A stretch of DNA of 16,779 nt, taken from NCBI GenBank assembly GCA_040766325.1, contig JAXGQR010000024.1, positions 1-16,779 of the forward strand. The letters are read 5' to 3'. The stretch comes from Dehalobacterium sp040766325 (GTDB taxonomy: Bacteria; Bacillota; Dehalobacteriia; Dehalobacteriales; Dehalobacteriaceae). Below, one piece after another: positions 1-6,814 of this stretch. The notes beneath the pieces are model-generated. The model made no database searches and was not told the DNA's origin. It saw nothing but the letters and a program-made list of their open reading frames with translations. Within the stretch, counting starts at the first letter, position 1. Each line of letters opens with the position of its first letter. A program made the translations under genes and the position numbers.

Positions 1-49
1 TTAAAGTCAGTAAAATCAATGCTTTGCTAATTAATCAGCAGACACTAAT

Positions 50-445
50 TATGAGAAATTTTATTGGTCCGGTTTGAAGAAATTAATGATGGCCTTGATT
101 GATTTGAATATTACCCCTTATGTGTTTTGTGAAGGGAAATATAACACCCGTTTAGAAGTCATCTCTGATGTGCCTAAGGGAAAAGTCATTTATATGTTTG
201 AAGAGGTGGATATTGTTCAAGCGAAGAAAACCGTCGGTCAGGTGGCTTGTATATGTGGTAATCTGCCCACTGGCCTTTTGGCCTATGGTAAAAAGCAAAA
301 GGTAATTGACGAAACAAAACGGTTAATTGACAATTGTGCTGGTGATGGCGGATTTATCATGGATTGCTCCATCGTTTTGGATAATGCCAACAGAGAGAAC
401 ATGGAAGCTTGGGCAGAGACTACCAGAACCTACGGCAAATATTAA
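50..445 (+). pseudogene. C-terminal remnant of a uroporphyrinogen decarboxylase (URO-D) family protein
   Basis: The reading frame from about base 50 to the stop at 443-445 resembles the last third of URO-D family proteins of the anaerobe methyltransferase-associated type. It has a start like YEKFYWSGLKKLMMALID, then FCEGKYNTRLEVI, a PKGKVIYMFEEVD stretch, an ICGN..TGLL segment and a final GGFIMDCS..LDNANRENMEAW. Family members are usually about 350-430 residues; only about 130 are here. The same frame has stops at 2-4, 11-13 and 32-34, and neither other forward frame continues the family upstream. The only in-frame starts (TTG at 74, ATG at 83 and 86) lack a Shine-Dalgarno sequence and lie inside the conserved domain. 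I infer a truncated, probably non-functional remnant. A frameshift or a deletion just left of the window is the alternative. Such proteins in anaerobes often handle corrinoid or methyl transfer rather than haem synthesis. Confidence 0.65.
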
Positions 446-502
446 TATGATTCTTGGACTGTAGCCGGTAGAAAGTCAGTAAAGGATTAACAATACTAAG
501 AT

Positions 503-532
503 AAAAATCCCGCATATACTGCGGGGTTTTTT
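503..532 (+). terminator. Rho-independent terminator, probably bidirectional
   Basis: The stem cccgca/tgcggg (509-514 with 520-525) has a 5-nt loop and is followed by a run of six T at 527-532. A preceding A-run extends the stem, so it would also work for the leftward glycosyltransferase gene whose stop is at 601. Confidence 0.85.
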
Positions 533-600
533 CATGTATCCGGAAGCCAACGGTGTAACTGTGTAGGTAGTCGGAAGGAAAGGCTGCGCTCGGGTCCTGA

Positions 601-1800
601 TTAACCGACCAAATGGTTTTTGCCCCCTTGATTTTTGTCAAACTTACCTTTTGGCAATTGTAGAATGTCGAAATATACATCTTCTACTTTATTAGCAAAT
701 GCAGCAGAAGAATACATTTGTCGCGCCAGACGAGCGGCATCTTCAGCCATTGATTTTTGCATTTCGCTGCTATTAAAAAACAAATCAAGCTTATCTAAAA
801 AATCCTGTTCGCTTTCGTAGAGCCAACCATTTATTCCGTTAAAAACAACGCCATTAAGACTTTCATCCTTGCGGCAAAGCACCGAAAGGCCGGAAGCTAG
901 GGCTTCCACATAAGTAAGCCCCTGGGTTTCGCTGACGGATGAACTTACAAAAAGACCTCCTAAATGATAGTAGTCTCCGATGTGTTTTGGTGACACCATG
1001 CCGACAAAGCGTACAAAATCATGTATACTTAAATCCGCTGTAATCTTTTCCAGAGCGTCTCGGTGCGGGCCATCGCCGACGATAAGGAAAGTCAAATCGT
1101 TCACCGGGCGTCGAGCCAGATAGCGGAGCAATTCTTCTAAATTTTTTTCTTTGGCAAGGCGGCCAACAAAGAGCAGGACGTGGTTTTTTTCCGGAATATT
1201 TAACTGTTTTTTCATTGCAAGAAGAGTATCAGACCCGGGTGATTCGATAAATTGGTGCAGGTCGATACCTGTAGGGATTACTCGGATATCTCTATCGACT
1301 CCATAGTTGTTTAATAATGTACGTACCTTTTCAGTGGGAGCGATGACACAGGCCGTCTGCCTGATGATCCAGCGGGATAAGGATGCTACCATACGGCGGC
1401 CCCATCGTTTGCTTGGGGAAAAATAATGGGTATAGTCTTCATAAACCGTATGATAGGTATGGATGATGGGAATATCCAGCTTTTTTGCAATTCTACGTGC
1501 GATCATGAATGTGGAGAACTCACATTGAGAATGGATAATATCAGGATGCCATTGCACAATGTCTTGTATCAAATGGGAAGAAAAAGCTGATTTGATCCTG
1601 GCACCGGGATAGAGTCTCCCTGCCCCGATGGATCCAATGTAAGTTACACCACTTAATTGATAAGATTGAGTGGTTTGGGATAGGGTCAAAACGCGCACAT
1701 CATGTCCGCGCTTGATCAGTTCTCTTCTCAGGTTCAATACTGAAGTAACAACTCCGTTAACGGTCGGTGCGTACCAGTCTGTCGTAATAAGAATTTTCAT
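601..1800 (-). CDS. Glycosyltransferase family 4 (GT-B, retaining), DgdA/diglucosyl-diacylglycerol-synthase-like
   Basis: This is a 399-residue GT-B fold glycosyltransferase that transfers sugar from a nucleotide-sugar donor. The closest type I recognise is the group making alpha-glucosyl diacylglycerol or similar glycolipids at the inner membrane face; the acceptor is not shown by sequence. The N-terminal acceptor domain starts MKILITTDWYAPTVNGVV, with HTYHT at about 114-118. A linker PTGID (176-180) leads to the donor domain with VGRLAKEKN (212-220), VGDGP (241-245) and the EX7E pair E291/E299 in SETQGLTYVEALASG. The frame stays open for 26 more codons to an ATG at 1878. I prefer the ATG at 1800 because it has a GAGGTG ribosome site about 8 nt upstream and gives the typical family N-terminus. 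It stands alone, divergent from the EamA transporter gene. Confidence 0.9.
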   Translation of the reverse strand: MKILITTDWYAPTVNGVVTSVLNLRRELIKRGHDVRVLTLSQTTQSYQLSGVTYIGSIGAGRLYPGARIKSAFSSHLIQDIVQWHPDIIHSQCEFSTFMIARRIAKKLDIPIIHTYHTVYEDYTHYFSPSKRWGRRMVASLSRWIIRQTACVIAPTEKVRTLLNNYGVDRDIRVIPTGIDLHQFIESPGSDTLLAMKKQLNIPEKNHVLLFVGRLAKEKNLEELLRYLARRPVNDLTFLIVGDGPHRDALEKITADLSIHDFVRFVGMVSPKHIGDYYHLGGLFVSSSVSETQGLTYVEALASGLSVLCRKDESLNGVVFNGINGWLYESEQDFLDKLDLFFNSSEMQKSMAEDAARLARQMYSSAAFANKVEDVYFDILQLPKGKFDKNQGGKNHLVG

Positions 1801-1840
1801 AATAAGGCACCTCGCATTTCTCGCGGCATAGCGCAGTTCT

Positions 1841-1846
1841 ATTATA
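1841..1846 (-). promoter_or_regulatory. Candidate -10 box for the glycosyltransferase gene
   Basis: The minus strand reads TATAAT about 40 nt upstream of the ATG at 1800. No good -35 element is seen at 16-18 nt, so the promoter would be weak or activator-dependent. Confidence 0.35.
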
Positions 1847-1993
1847 ATTGTTGCCGCTGAACTTTTGGTCGGATGCAAAAGCCTCCAAGATAAGTTAATA
1901 TAATGATATCCGGTTCAATTCATCCCTGATTAATGAGTATTGGCTGAGCGCTGAATTAAATTTCTGTTTTAGCAAGTATTTCACTATTAGTAT

Positions 1994-2022
1994 TTGACCT
2001 TTCGTTTCTATATCAATATACC
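1994..2022 (+). promoter_or_regulatory. Candidate sigma-A promoter for the EamA gene
   Basis: TTGACC (1994-1999) and TATACC (2017-2022) are separated by exactly 17 nt. The -35 matches consensus at five of six positions and the -10 at four. It lies 14 nt upstream of the first 15-nt repeat, placing that repeat just downstream of the transcription start. Confidence 0.3.
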
Positions 2023-2035
2023 TTATAATTATAGT

Positions 2036-2050
2036 TTTGAGAACTGTTCA
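2036..2050 (+). repeat. 15-nt direct repeat, copy 1 (possible operator)
   Basis: The sequence TTTGAGAACTGTTCA is identical to 3318-3332 on the other side of the EamA gene. Its core GAACTGTTC is a 9-nt odd palindrome, the shape of a small transcription-factor half or full site. Confidence 0.5.
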
Positions 2051-2336
2051 TTTAAATTTTAACTAAGTACAAGGGTAATATTATTTTTTTGAACTTAGAA
2101 AAATATATTTGTTCCATGTTTTATTGTCATCATATGCTTTTCAAATAAATTCCCTTTAGGTTAAATTGAAAGCATGTTAATCATTTAGATTTAAAAGAGA
2201 GAAGGGAAATATCGGGAAATGCCGAAATACCTTTATGATTCTTCATTCATAATAATTGTGGAATAGCGGTGATAACTATTCAAGCTCAGCATTTTGGTGC
2301 ATGGGAAAATATCGGTAGTAAATTCATGGGGAAGGG

Positions 2337-3254
2337 TTGGAAAAAATTTTTATGAGCCAACGGATGGGATATTTTCAAGTTATTTTTGCCACATTAATTT
2401 GGGGTTCATATGGTCTGTTCGTGCGCCATCTCGAATACCCGCCGGAATTAATTTTGTTTTTCAGATACCTATTGGGTTTCCTCTTTCTCTTTGTTCTTGC
2501 CTATAGAACGAAAAAACTTCTTTGGACAGAAGCAATTCGCCATTGGCGAAAATTTATATTAATAGGTGCTTTTTCTGCATCAAGCTGGTATGCTTACACC
2601 TTTAGCTTAACATATACCAGTGTCGCCAATGCCGTATTTCTACTTTATACTGCTCCTTGTTTTGTAATAATTTTTTCTCCATTTCTCTTAAAAGAAAAGG
2701 TAGAAAAAAATGCCATATTAGCCTTGATGGTATCATTATTGGGCATGACAATAATTATGAAGGGCAGTGGTATGGCCTTTAGTGCCAATAGCTGGGTAGG
2801 AGATACAATATCTTTGGCTAGTGGCTTGTTCTATGCCCTTTCGATGATCATGATCAAAAAACTGCCAAGCCATCTTTTGGGAATAACAGTAAATATGTAT
2901 GTTGCATGCACTGCCTGTATGTTTTGTTTACCTATGGCTGCTCGTCACATGCATTTAATTCAAGTAAAGGATTTTTCTCTTCTCATCGCTTTGGGTATAT
3001 TGCAACAGGGAGTGGCCACTACTCTTTATTATGCCGCCTTACGTCATATTAAAATTACTCATGCCAGTATCCTTACTTATCTAGACCCGGTATTTTCCGT
3101 ATTTTTTGCTTTCATCTTTTTACAAGAAATCATAGGCTTGTCGACGTTGGTGGGAGGCCTAGTTGTGCTCCTCGGAGGAATAATAATTGTCAACAGTTCG
3201 GCTAAAGACGAAGTGGGATCCAAGACGGCTGCACTAAATACGACAAAAGACTAG
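2337..3254 (+). CDS. EamA/DMT-superfamily transporter (RhaT/YdcZ-type permease)
   Basis: The product is an integral inner-membrane protein of about 300 residues with roughly ten hydrophobic segments in two homologous halves. This is the usual two-EamA-domain layout of drug/metabolite transporters. Half one opens with FATLIWGSYGLFVRHLE and contains TSVANAVFLLYTAPCFVII and a KEKVEKNAILALMVSLLGM segment. Half two opens with GDTISLASGLFYALSMIM and contains ASILTYLDPVFSVFFAFIFLQE, a hallmark of the family, then a glycine-rich last helix. The substrate cannot be told from sequence; amino acids or small metabolites are typical. The start is uncertain. TTG at 2337 abuts a GGGGAAGGG purine run, while ATG at 2352 lies 15 nt from it and gives MSQRMGYFQ. 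The gene is monocistronic, with a long leader upstream and 350 nt to the pan operon. Confidence 0.9.
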   Translation: MEKIFMSQRMGYFQVIFATLIWGSYGLFVRHLEYPPELILFFRYLLGFLFLFVLAYRTKKLLWTEAIRHWRKFILIGAFSASSWYAYTFSLTYTSVANAVFLLYTAPCFVIIFSPFLLKEKVEKNAILALMVSLLGMTIIMKGSGMAFSANSWVGDTISLASGLFYALSMIMIKKLPSHLLGITVNMYVACTACMFCLPMAARHMHLIQVKDFSLLIALGILQQGVATTLYYAALRHIKITHASILTYLDPVFSVFFAFIFLQEIIGLSTLVGGLVVLLGGIIIVNSSAKDEVGSKTAALNTTKD

Positions 3255-3317
3255 ACGTGGCTGCAAATTATTATTGAAAAGTGTAATGATATGTATTAGA
3301 ATTAACGCGACAGTATC

Positions 3318-3332
3318 TTTGAGAACTGTTCA
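3318..3332 (+). repeat. 15-nt direct repeat, copy 2
   Basis: This is an exact copy of the sequence at 2036-2050. It lies 63 nt downstream of the EamA stop codon. Confidence 0.5.
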
Positions 3333-3401
3333 AGCGGCGGTATCATGCTGAACTGCACGCGATATTAATTATTTTTATTAACAACTAGGTAATAGTGCAT
3401 T

Positions 3402-3431
3402 TTGAATAAGTAAAATATCGCATAGAATAAT
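3402..3431 (+). promoter_or_regulatory. Candidate promoter for the pan operon
   Basis: TTGAAT (3402-3407) and AATAAT (3426-3431) are separated by 18 nt. It lies upstream of the leader hairpin, so a transcript from here would include that hairpin as a 5' leader. The match is modest. Confidence 0.3.
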
Positions 3432-3487
3432 CTGCTTTGATCCTTAGTGACAGAGACAGTCTAAATTTTTGGATGAAACGAACAAGG

Positions 3488-3558
3488 TCTTCTCATCTGT
3501 CAAAGGGTTATGCTTTAGTTTAAGTAGAACTTGACAGGTGGAGAAGATTTTTTGTTTT
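3488..3558 (+). terminator. Large terminator-like leader hairpin ahead of the pan genes (possible attenuator)
   Basis: The left arm at 3488-3503 and the right arm at 3531-3547 pair over 16 positions with one G-U pair and one bulged G, around a 27-nt loop. The right arm is followed by six T, one G and four T (3548-3558). This is the form of an intrinsic terminator. It sits 233 nt after the EamA stop and about 60 nt before the first pan gene, so it is either the EamA terminator or a pan-leader attenuator. A structured RNA called the pan motif is known upstream of panB in some Firmicutes; I cannot verify its consensus here. Confidence 0.6.
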
Positions 3559-3615
3559 GTGTGCCACACCTTCTGTGGAAGAAAGAGTTACACTATTAAG
3601 TAAAGGGTGAGGATT

Positions 3616-4482
3616 TTGAGAATTGGATTTATCGGTTCAGGCAGAGTAGGGAAGGCTCTAGGGCTTTATTTTGAAAACCACGGTCTGGACATAGGCGGTT
3701 ATTATAGCAAGTCCATCCGGTCGGCAGATGAAGGAGCTGCCATCACATGTTCCCGAGCATATTTATCTTTGCATGATTTGGCTCAAGCTTGTGAGATTAT
3801 TTTTATTACCGTTCCCGACCAGGTGTTGAAGGAAATTGACATTCAGGCAGTAAAACTCATGGAACAAAAATCTATAGATCGGTATAAAATATGGTTTCAT
3901 GTAAGCGGCGCCCATCCATCTCAGATTCTGTCCGGAATTAAAGGAACTGGATGTGGTGTGGGCAGCATGCATCCTCTGCAAAGTATAGGAGATCCTGTGA
4001 CCGGGGCGCGGAGTTTGGAAACGGCTTGGTTTTCTCTTGAGGGAACAGAAAATGCACTTGAAACAGGAAAACATATCTTAGCTCAAACCGGGGGCCGTTA
4101 CAGTCTGATAGAAGGGCAAAATAAACCTCTATATCATGCAGGGGCTTGTGTTATATCAAATTTTTTTGTTACTTTGCTGGAGAGCGGAATTCACTATTTT
4201 GAAGAAGTAGGAATGAAGAGAGAGGAAATCCTTAGGGCAATTAAGCCATTGATAGAGGGAACTTGGTCCAATGTGCAGCGGCAAGATACAATTTCAGCAT
4301 TGACCGGGCCTATTGTGCGAGGCGATTTGAATACGGTACACCTCCATCTGGAAACGTTAGATAAAGAATTGCCCGGAGAGATGGAACTCTATCGGGCACT
4401 GGCACTAAAAACTGTGGAAATCGTTGAGAACAAAAGACTGTCCCGTGAGCTGTCGGAAAAATTGAAACAAATTCTTACGTGA
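3616..4482 (+). CDS. panG: Rossmann-like/DUF2520 protein, probable PanG-type ketopantoate reductase
   Basis: This 288-residue protein has an N-terminal dinucleotide-binding fold (IGFIGSGRVGKAL, GxGxxG near residues 7-12) and an ITVPDQ motif. A VSGAHPSQIL segment and MHPLQS follow, then an all-helical C-terminal half with KPLYHAGACVISNF. This matches the Rossmann-like plus DUF2520 architecture. A ketopantoate reductase unrelated in detail to PanE, named PanG, was described in Francisella and reported in Enterococcus faecalis and Clostridioides difficile. From the family and the position ahead of panB-panC-panD I infer that this protein reduces 2-dehydropantoate to pantoate with NAD(P)H. I chose TTG at 3616 because AAAGGGTGAGG lies at correct spacing, whereas GTG at 3607 falls inside that ribosome site. 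A 27-nt gap precedes panB. The enzyme role is inference. Confidence 0.75.
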   Translation: MRIGFIGSGRVGKALGLYFENHGLDIGGYYSKSIRSADEGAAITCSRAYLSLHDLAQACEIIFITVPDQVLKEIDIQAVKLMEQKSIDRYKIWFHVSGAHPSQILSGIKGTGCGVGSMHPLQSIGDPVTGARSLETAWFSLEGTENALETGKHILAQTGGRYSLIEGQNKPLYHAGACVISNFFVTLLESGIHYFEEVGMKREEILRAIKPLIEGTWSNVQRQDTISALTGPIVRGDLNTVHLHLETLDKELPGEMELYRALALKTVEIVENKRLSRELSEKLKQILT

Positions 4483-4509
4483 GTAAAATAATTTTGGAGG
4501 GACTATTTG

Positions 4510-5343
4510 ATGAAAAATAAATTTACCACCCAATCATTTGCTGCGGCGAAGGATAAGGGCAAGAAAGTCACTATCCTTACCGCTTATGATTATTCTATGG
4601 CGCAAATCATGGACGATTGCGGCATCGATGCCATTTTGGTAGGAGATTCTCTGGGTATGGTGGTGCAGGGCAAAGAAACTACGGTGGAGGTCACCATGGA
4701 TGAAATGATCTACCATTGTCGCTGTGTGGCGCGGGGTGCATCTCGAGCCATGTTGATCAGTGATATGCCTTTTCTTTCTTATCATATCAGCAATGAGGAA
4801 GCGGTCAGAAATGCGGGACGCTTGATTCAGGAAGGTAAAATGAACGGTGTCAAGCTGGAAGGAGGGAAAGGAGTCGCCGATACGATAAAGGCTATTGTTC
4901 GGGCTCAAATACCTGTAATGGGGCATATTGGTCTGACACCCCAATCGGTAAACATTTTTGGCGGTTTTAAGGTCCAAGGCCGTGATAAGGGGGCTGCCCA
5001 AACTCTGATTGAAGATGCACTAGCCCTGGAGGAAGCTGGAGCCTTTGCGCTGGTTTTGGAATGCGTACCGGAAAGCTTGGCACAGATTATCACCGAAAAG
5101 ATGAGCATACCAACTATCGGCATTGGTTCCGGACGATATTGTGACGGACAAGTGTTGGTGGTGCACGATCTTTTGGGTATGTATAATGAGTTCGCACCTA
5201 AATTTGTTAAAAAGTACGCTGATCTGAAAAGTACCATTAAAGAAGCTATAGATGGTTATATCTATGATGTTCAAGAAAAGAAATTTCCGGAAAAAAAGCA
5301 TACTTTCTCGATTAGCGAAGATGTTCTCGAAAAACTCTATTAG
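4510..5343 (+). CDS. panB: 3-methyl-2-oxobutanoate hydroxymethyltransferase (ketopantoate hydroxymethyltransferase)
   Basis: PanB adds a hydroxymethyl group from 5,10-methylene-tetrahydrofolate to 2-ketoisovalerate, giving ketopantoate, the first committed step of pantothenate synthesis in the cytoplasm. The 277-residue TIM-barrel enzyme is full length. Metal and substrate residues are in place: D46 in ILVGDSLGM, D85 in ISDMPF, K115/E117 in GVKLEGG, H139 in MGHIGLTPQS and the likely catalytic E184 in LVLECVP. The terminal TIGIGSG and VVHDLLGM blocks are also present. I chose the ATG at 4510, which has TTGGAGGG 10 nt upstream; an adjacent TTG at 4507 would add one residue. It lies second in the operon, 43 nt before panC. 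Confidence 0.97.
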   Translation: MKNKFTTQSFAAAKDKGKKVTILTAYDYSMAQIMDDCGIDAILVGDSLGMVVQGKETTVEVTMDEMIYHCRCVARGASRAMLISDMPFLSYHISNEEAVRNAGRLIQEGKMNGVKLEGGKGVADTIKAIVRAQIPVMGHIGLTPQSVNIFGGFKVQGRDKGAAQTLIEDALALEEAGAFALVLECVPESLAQIITEKMSIPTIGIGSGRYCDGQVLVVHDLLGMYNEFAPKFVKKYADLKSTIKEAIDGYIYDVQEKKFPEKKHTFSISEDVLEKLY

Positions 5344-5386
5344 TGATCAATATGATTAACATAACTGTCTGGAGGATGATGAAAAT

Positions 5387-6250
5387 ATGAGTTTCGTAAA
5401 AACAGCTGCGGCTCTGGAGGAATGGTTTAGGGAAGCTGGGCGCAGTAATAAGACATTGGGTTTTGTGCCCACCATGGGCTATTTGCATGAAGGCCATTTA
5501 TCTCTGATAAAAGCCGCAAAAAAAGAAAATGACCTTGTTGCAGTAAGTATTTTTGTTAACCCTACCCAATTTGCCCCAGGGGAGGATTTTGAAAGTTATC
5601 CTCGGGATGAGGCGCGTGATTATCAATTAGCCATAGAGGCGGGAGCGAATGTGGTTTTTGTGCCCGATGGGTCGGAGATCTACCCGCCCGGGGCTTCTAC
5701 CCAGGTTTTGGTGATCGGGGAGATCACGAAAAAGCTCTGTGGTATCTCTCGGCCGACCCATTTTGGTGGTGTAACTCAGGTAGTTAGTATTTTATTTAAC
5801 ATTGTTCGGCCAAACCGGGCTTATTTCGGCCAAAAGGATGCCCAACAGGCCTTGATCATTAAAAAAATGGTACGAGACTTGCATATTCCTGTAGAAATTA
5901 GGGTATGTCCTATTATTCGGGAAGCAGACGGTTTAGCAATGAGCTCGCGCAATGTTTATCTCACACCTGAGGAGCGTAACCAGGCTGTCTGTCTGAACCA
6001 AGCTCTGGAAAAAGCGGAGCAATACTTGTACTCGGACGCCCCTGATTGCAGCAATATTAAGAAACTGACCTCGATCATCAAAGAAGAGATCGAAAGTCAT
6101 TGTCTTGGCCGTATTGATTACTGCGATATTTTTGACGGAGAAACCCTGGAGGACATTACAGAGATTCTACCGGGGAAAAAAGCTCTGGCTGCCGTGGCCG
6201 TAAAATTTAGCAAGGCACGTCTGTTAGATAACAGGATTTGGTCCCTTTAA
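5387..6250 (+). CDS. panC: Pantoate--beta-alanine ligase (pantothenate synthetase)
   Basis: PanC uses ATP to activate pantoate as pantoyl-adenylate and joins it to beta-alanine, giving pantothenate. The 287-residue protein is complete. It carries the nucleotidyl-transferase HxGH-type motif HEGH at 34-37 within FVPTMGYLHEGHLSLI. Also present are FVNPTQF (56-62), the YPRD block, the THFGGVTQVV substrate loop, YFGQKDAQQ (147-154) and the KMSKS-equivalent MSSRN (185-189). The ATG at 5387 follows a strong CTGGAGGATG ribosome site. It is third in the pan operon. An 80-nt gap follows before panD, containing a TATAAT hexamer at 6262-6267 with no good -35. Confidence 0.97.
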   Translation: MSFVKTAAALEEWFREAGRSNKTLGFVPTMGYLHEGHLSLIKAAKKENDLVAVSIFVNPTQFAPGEDFESYPRDEARDYQLAIEAGANVVFVPDGSEIYPPGASTQVLVIGEITKKLCGISRPTHFGGVTQVVSILFNIVRPNRAYFGQKDAQQALIIKKMVRDLHIPVEIRVCPIIREADGLAMSSRNVYLTPEERNQAVCLNQALEKAEQYLYSDAPDCSNIKKLTSIIKEEIESHCLGRIDYCDIFDGETLEDITEILPGKKALAAVAVKFSKARLLDNRIWSL

Positions 6251-6330
6251 ATGTATATAACTATAATCGAACGGCAGTCTAGCGTTCCCCATGTGGCTGC
6301 TGAAGACTTAAAAAGAGGTGAAAGTGTAAA

Positions 6331-6714
6331 ATGTTTCTGACAATGTTTAAAAGCAAACTACACCGGGCTACAGTGACCCAAGCCGATATCAATTACGTGG
6401 GTAGCGTAACCATCGATAAAGATTTGCTGCACCAAGCGGGTATTCTTCCCGGAGAAAAGGTGCAGATTGTAAATATCAATAACGGAGAGCGATTTGAAAC
6501 TTACACTATCGAAGGAGAGGCGGGCAGCGGGATTTTGTGTATTAACGGCGCTGCGGCAAGACTTGTTCAGGTAGGGGACAGGGTTATCGTGATTTCATAT
6601 GCCTTGATGAACGAGGAGGAGGCGCAAGCTTTTCAGCCGACAGTCCTGGTTTTAGATAAACAAAACAGTATTGTTCGCGTCAAACATGAAGAAGTCCACG
6701 GGACAAGGGAATAG
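6331..6714 (+). CDS. panD: Aspartate 1-decarboxylase proenzyme
   Basis: PanD is a pyruvoyl enzyme that decarboxylates L-aspartate to beta-alanine, the second substrate of PanC. The 127-residue proenzyme begins MFLTMFKSKLHRATVTQADINYVGS. Self-cleavage is expected between G24 and S25, giving a short beta chain and an alpha chain with an N-terminal pyruvoyl group. Other family signatures are NNGERFETY, INGAAARLVQVGD (the GAAA loop) and VISYA. Spacing is normal: AGAGGTG sits 10 nt before the ATG at 6331. A second ATG at 6343 would shorten the N-terminus but break the conserved G24-S25 numbering. With PanG, PanB and PanC it makes the operon self-sufficient for pantothenate from ketoisovalerate and aspartate. 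Confidence 0.97.
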   Translation: MFLTMFKSKLHRATVTQADINYVGSVTIDKDLLHQAGILPGEKVQIVNINNGERFETYTIEGEAGSGILCINGAAARLVQVGDRVIVISYALMNEEEAQAFQPTVLVLDKQNSIVRVKHEEVHGTRE

Positions 6715-6730
6715 TAAGTGTATACGTTAA

Positions 6731-6778
6731 AATTCCCGGCATCATATGGATATTAATAAACATGCCTGATACCGGGAA
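6731..6778. terminator. Stem-loop between convergent panD and SNF2 genes
   Basis: TTCCCGGCATCA (6733-6744) pairs with TGATACCGGGAA (6767-6778), with one C-A mismatch and a 22-nt loop. The plus strand lacks a T-run. On the minus strand the stem is followed by ATTTTAAC, so it would serve the helicase gene somewhat better. Its placement between two converging genes supports a shared terminator. Confidence 0.55.
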
Positions 6779-6814
6779 ATCACTATTTACACTCTTTTGA
6801 TAAGTATATTTTGC

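Larger units (their letters stand above)
1801..2336. other. Long AT-rich intergenic region between divergent genes
   Basis: No convincing coding frame was found. It holds the glycosyltransferase promoter area, one copy of the 15-nt repeat (2036-2050), and a hairpin-forming pair ATGCTTTTCAA (2134-2144) and TTGAAAGCAT (2166-2175) with one bulged T. A loose near-repeat GGGAAATATCGG / GGGAAAATATCGG occurs around 2204 and 2303. A possible plus-strand promoter at 1994-2022 would give a leader of about 300 nt ahead of the transporter. I recognise no riboswitch class here. Confidence 0.5.
3255..3615. other. Intergenic leader region upstream of the pan operon
   Basis: There is no coding frame of note. 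It contains the second copy of the 15-nt repeat (3318-3332), a weak promoter candidate (3402-3431), the large leader hairpin (3488-3553) and the ribosome site of the first pan gene (about 3604-3612). Confidence 0.5.

Noticed and set aside
2036..3332. The EamA gene as cargo of a small transposon bounded by the 15-nt repeats
   Set aside because: The repeats are direct, not inverted. No transposase or target duplication is visible, and the right copy lies within ordinary intergenic DNA. A shared regulator site is simpler.
4534..5301. Long minus-strand frames within panB
   Set aside because: They are antisense shadows of a strongly conserved gene and have no family similarity or ribosome sites.
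6251..6330. Separate promoter for panD based on TATAAT at 6262-6267
   Set aside because: No acceptable -35 hexamer exists at 16-18 nt, and AT-rich gaps give such hexamers by chance.
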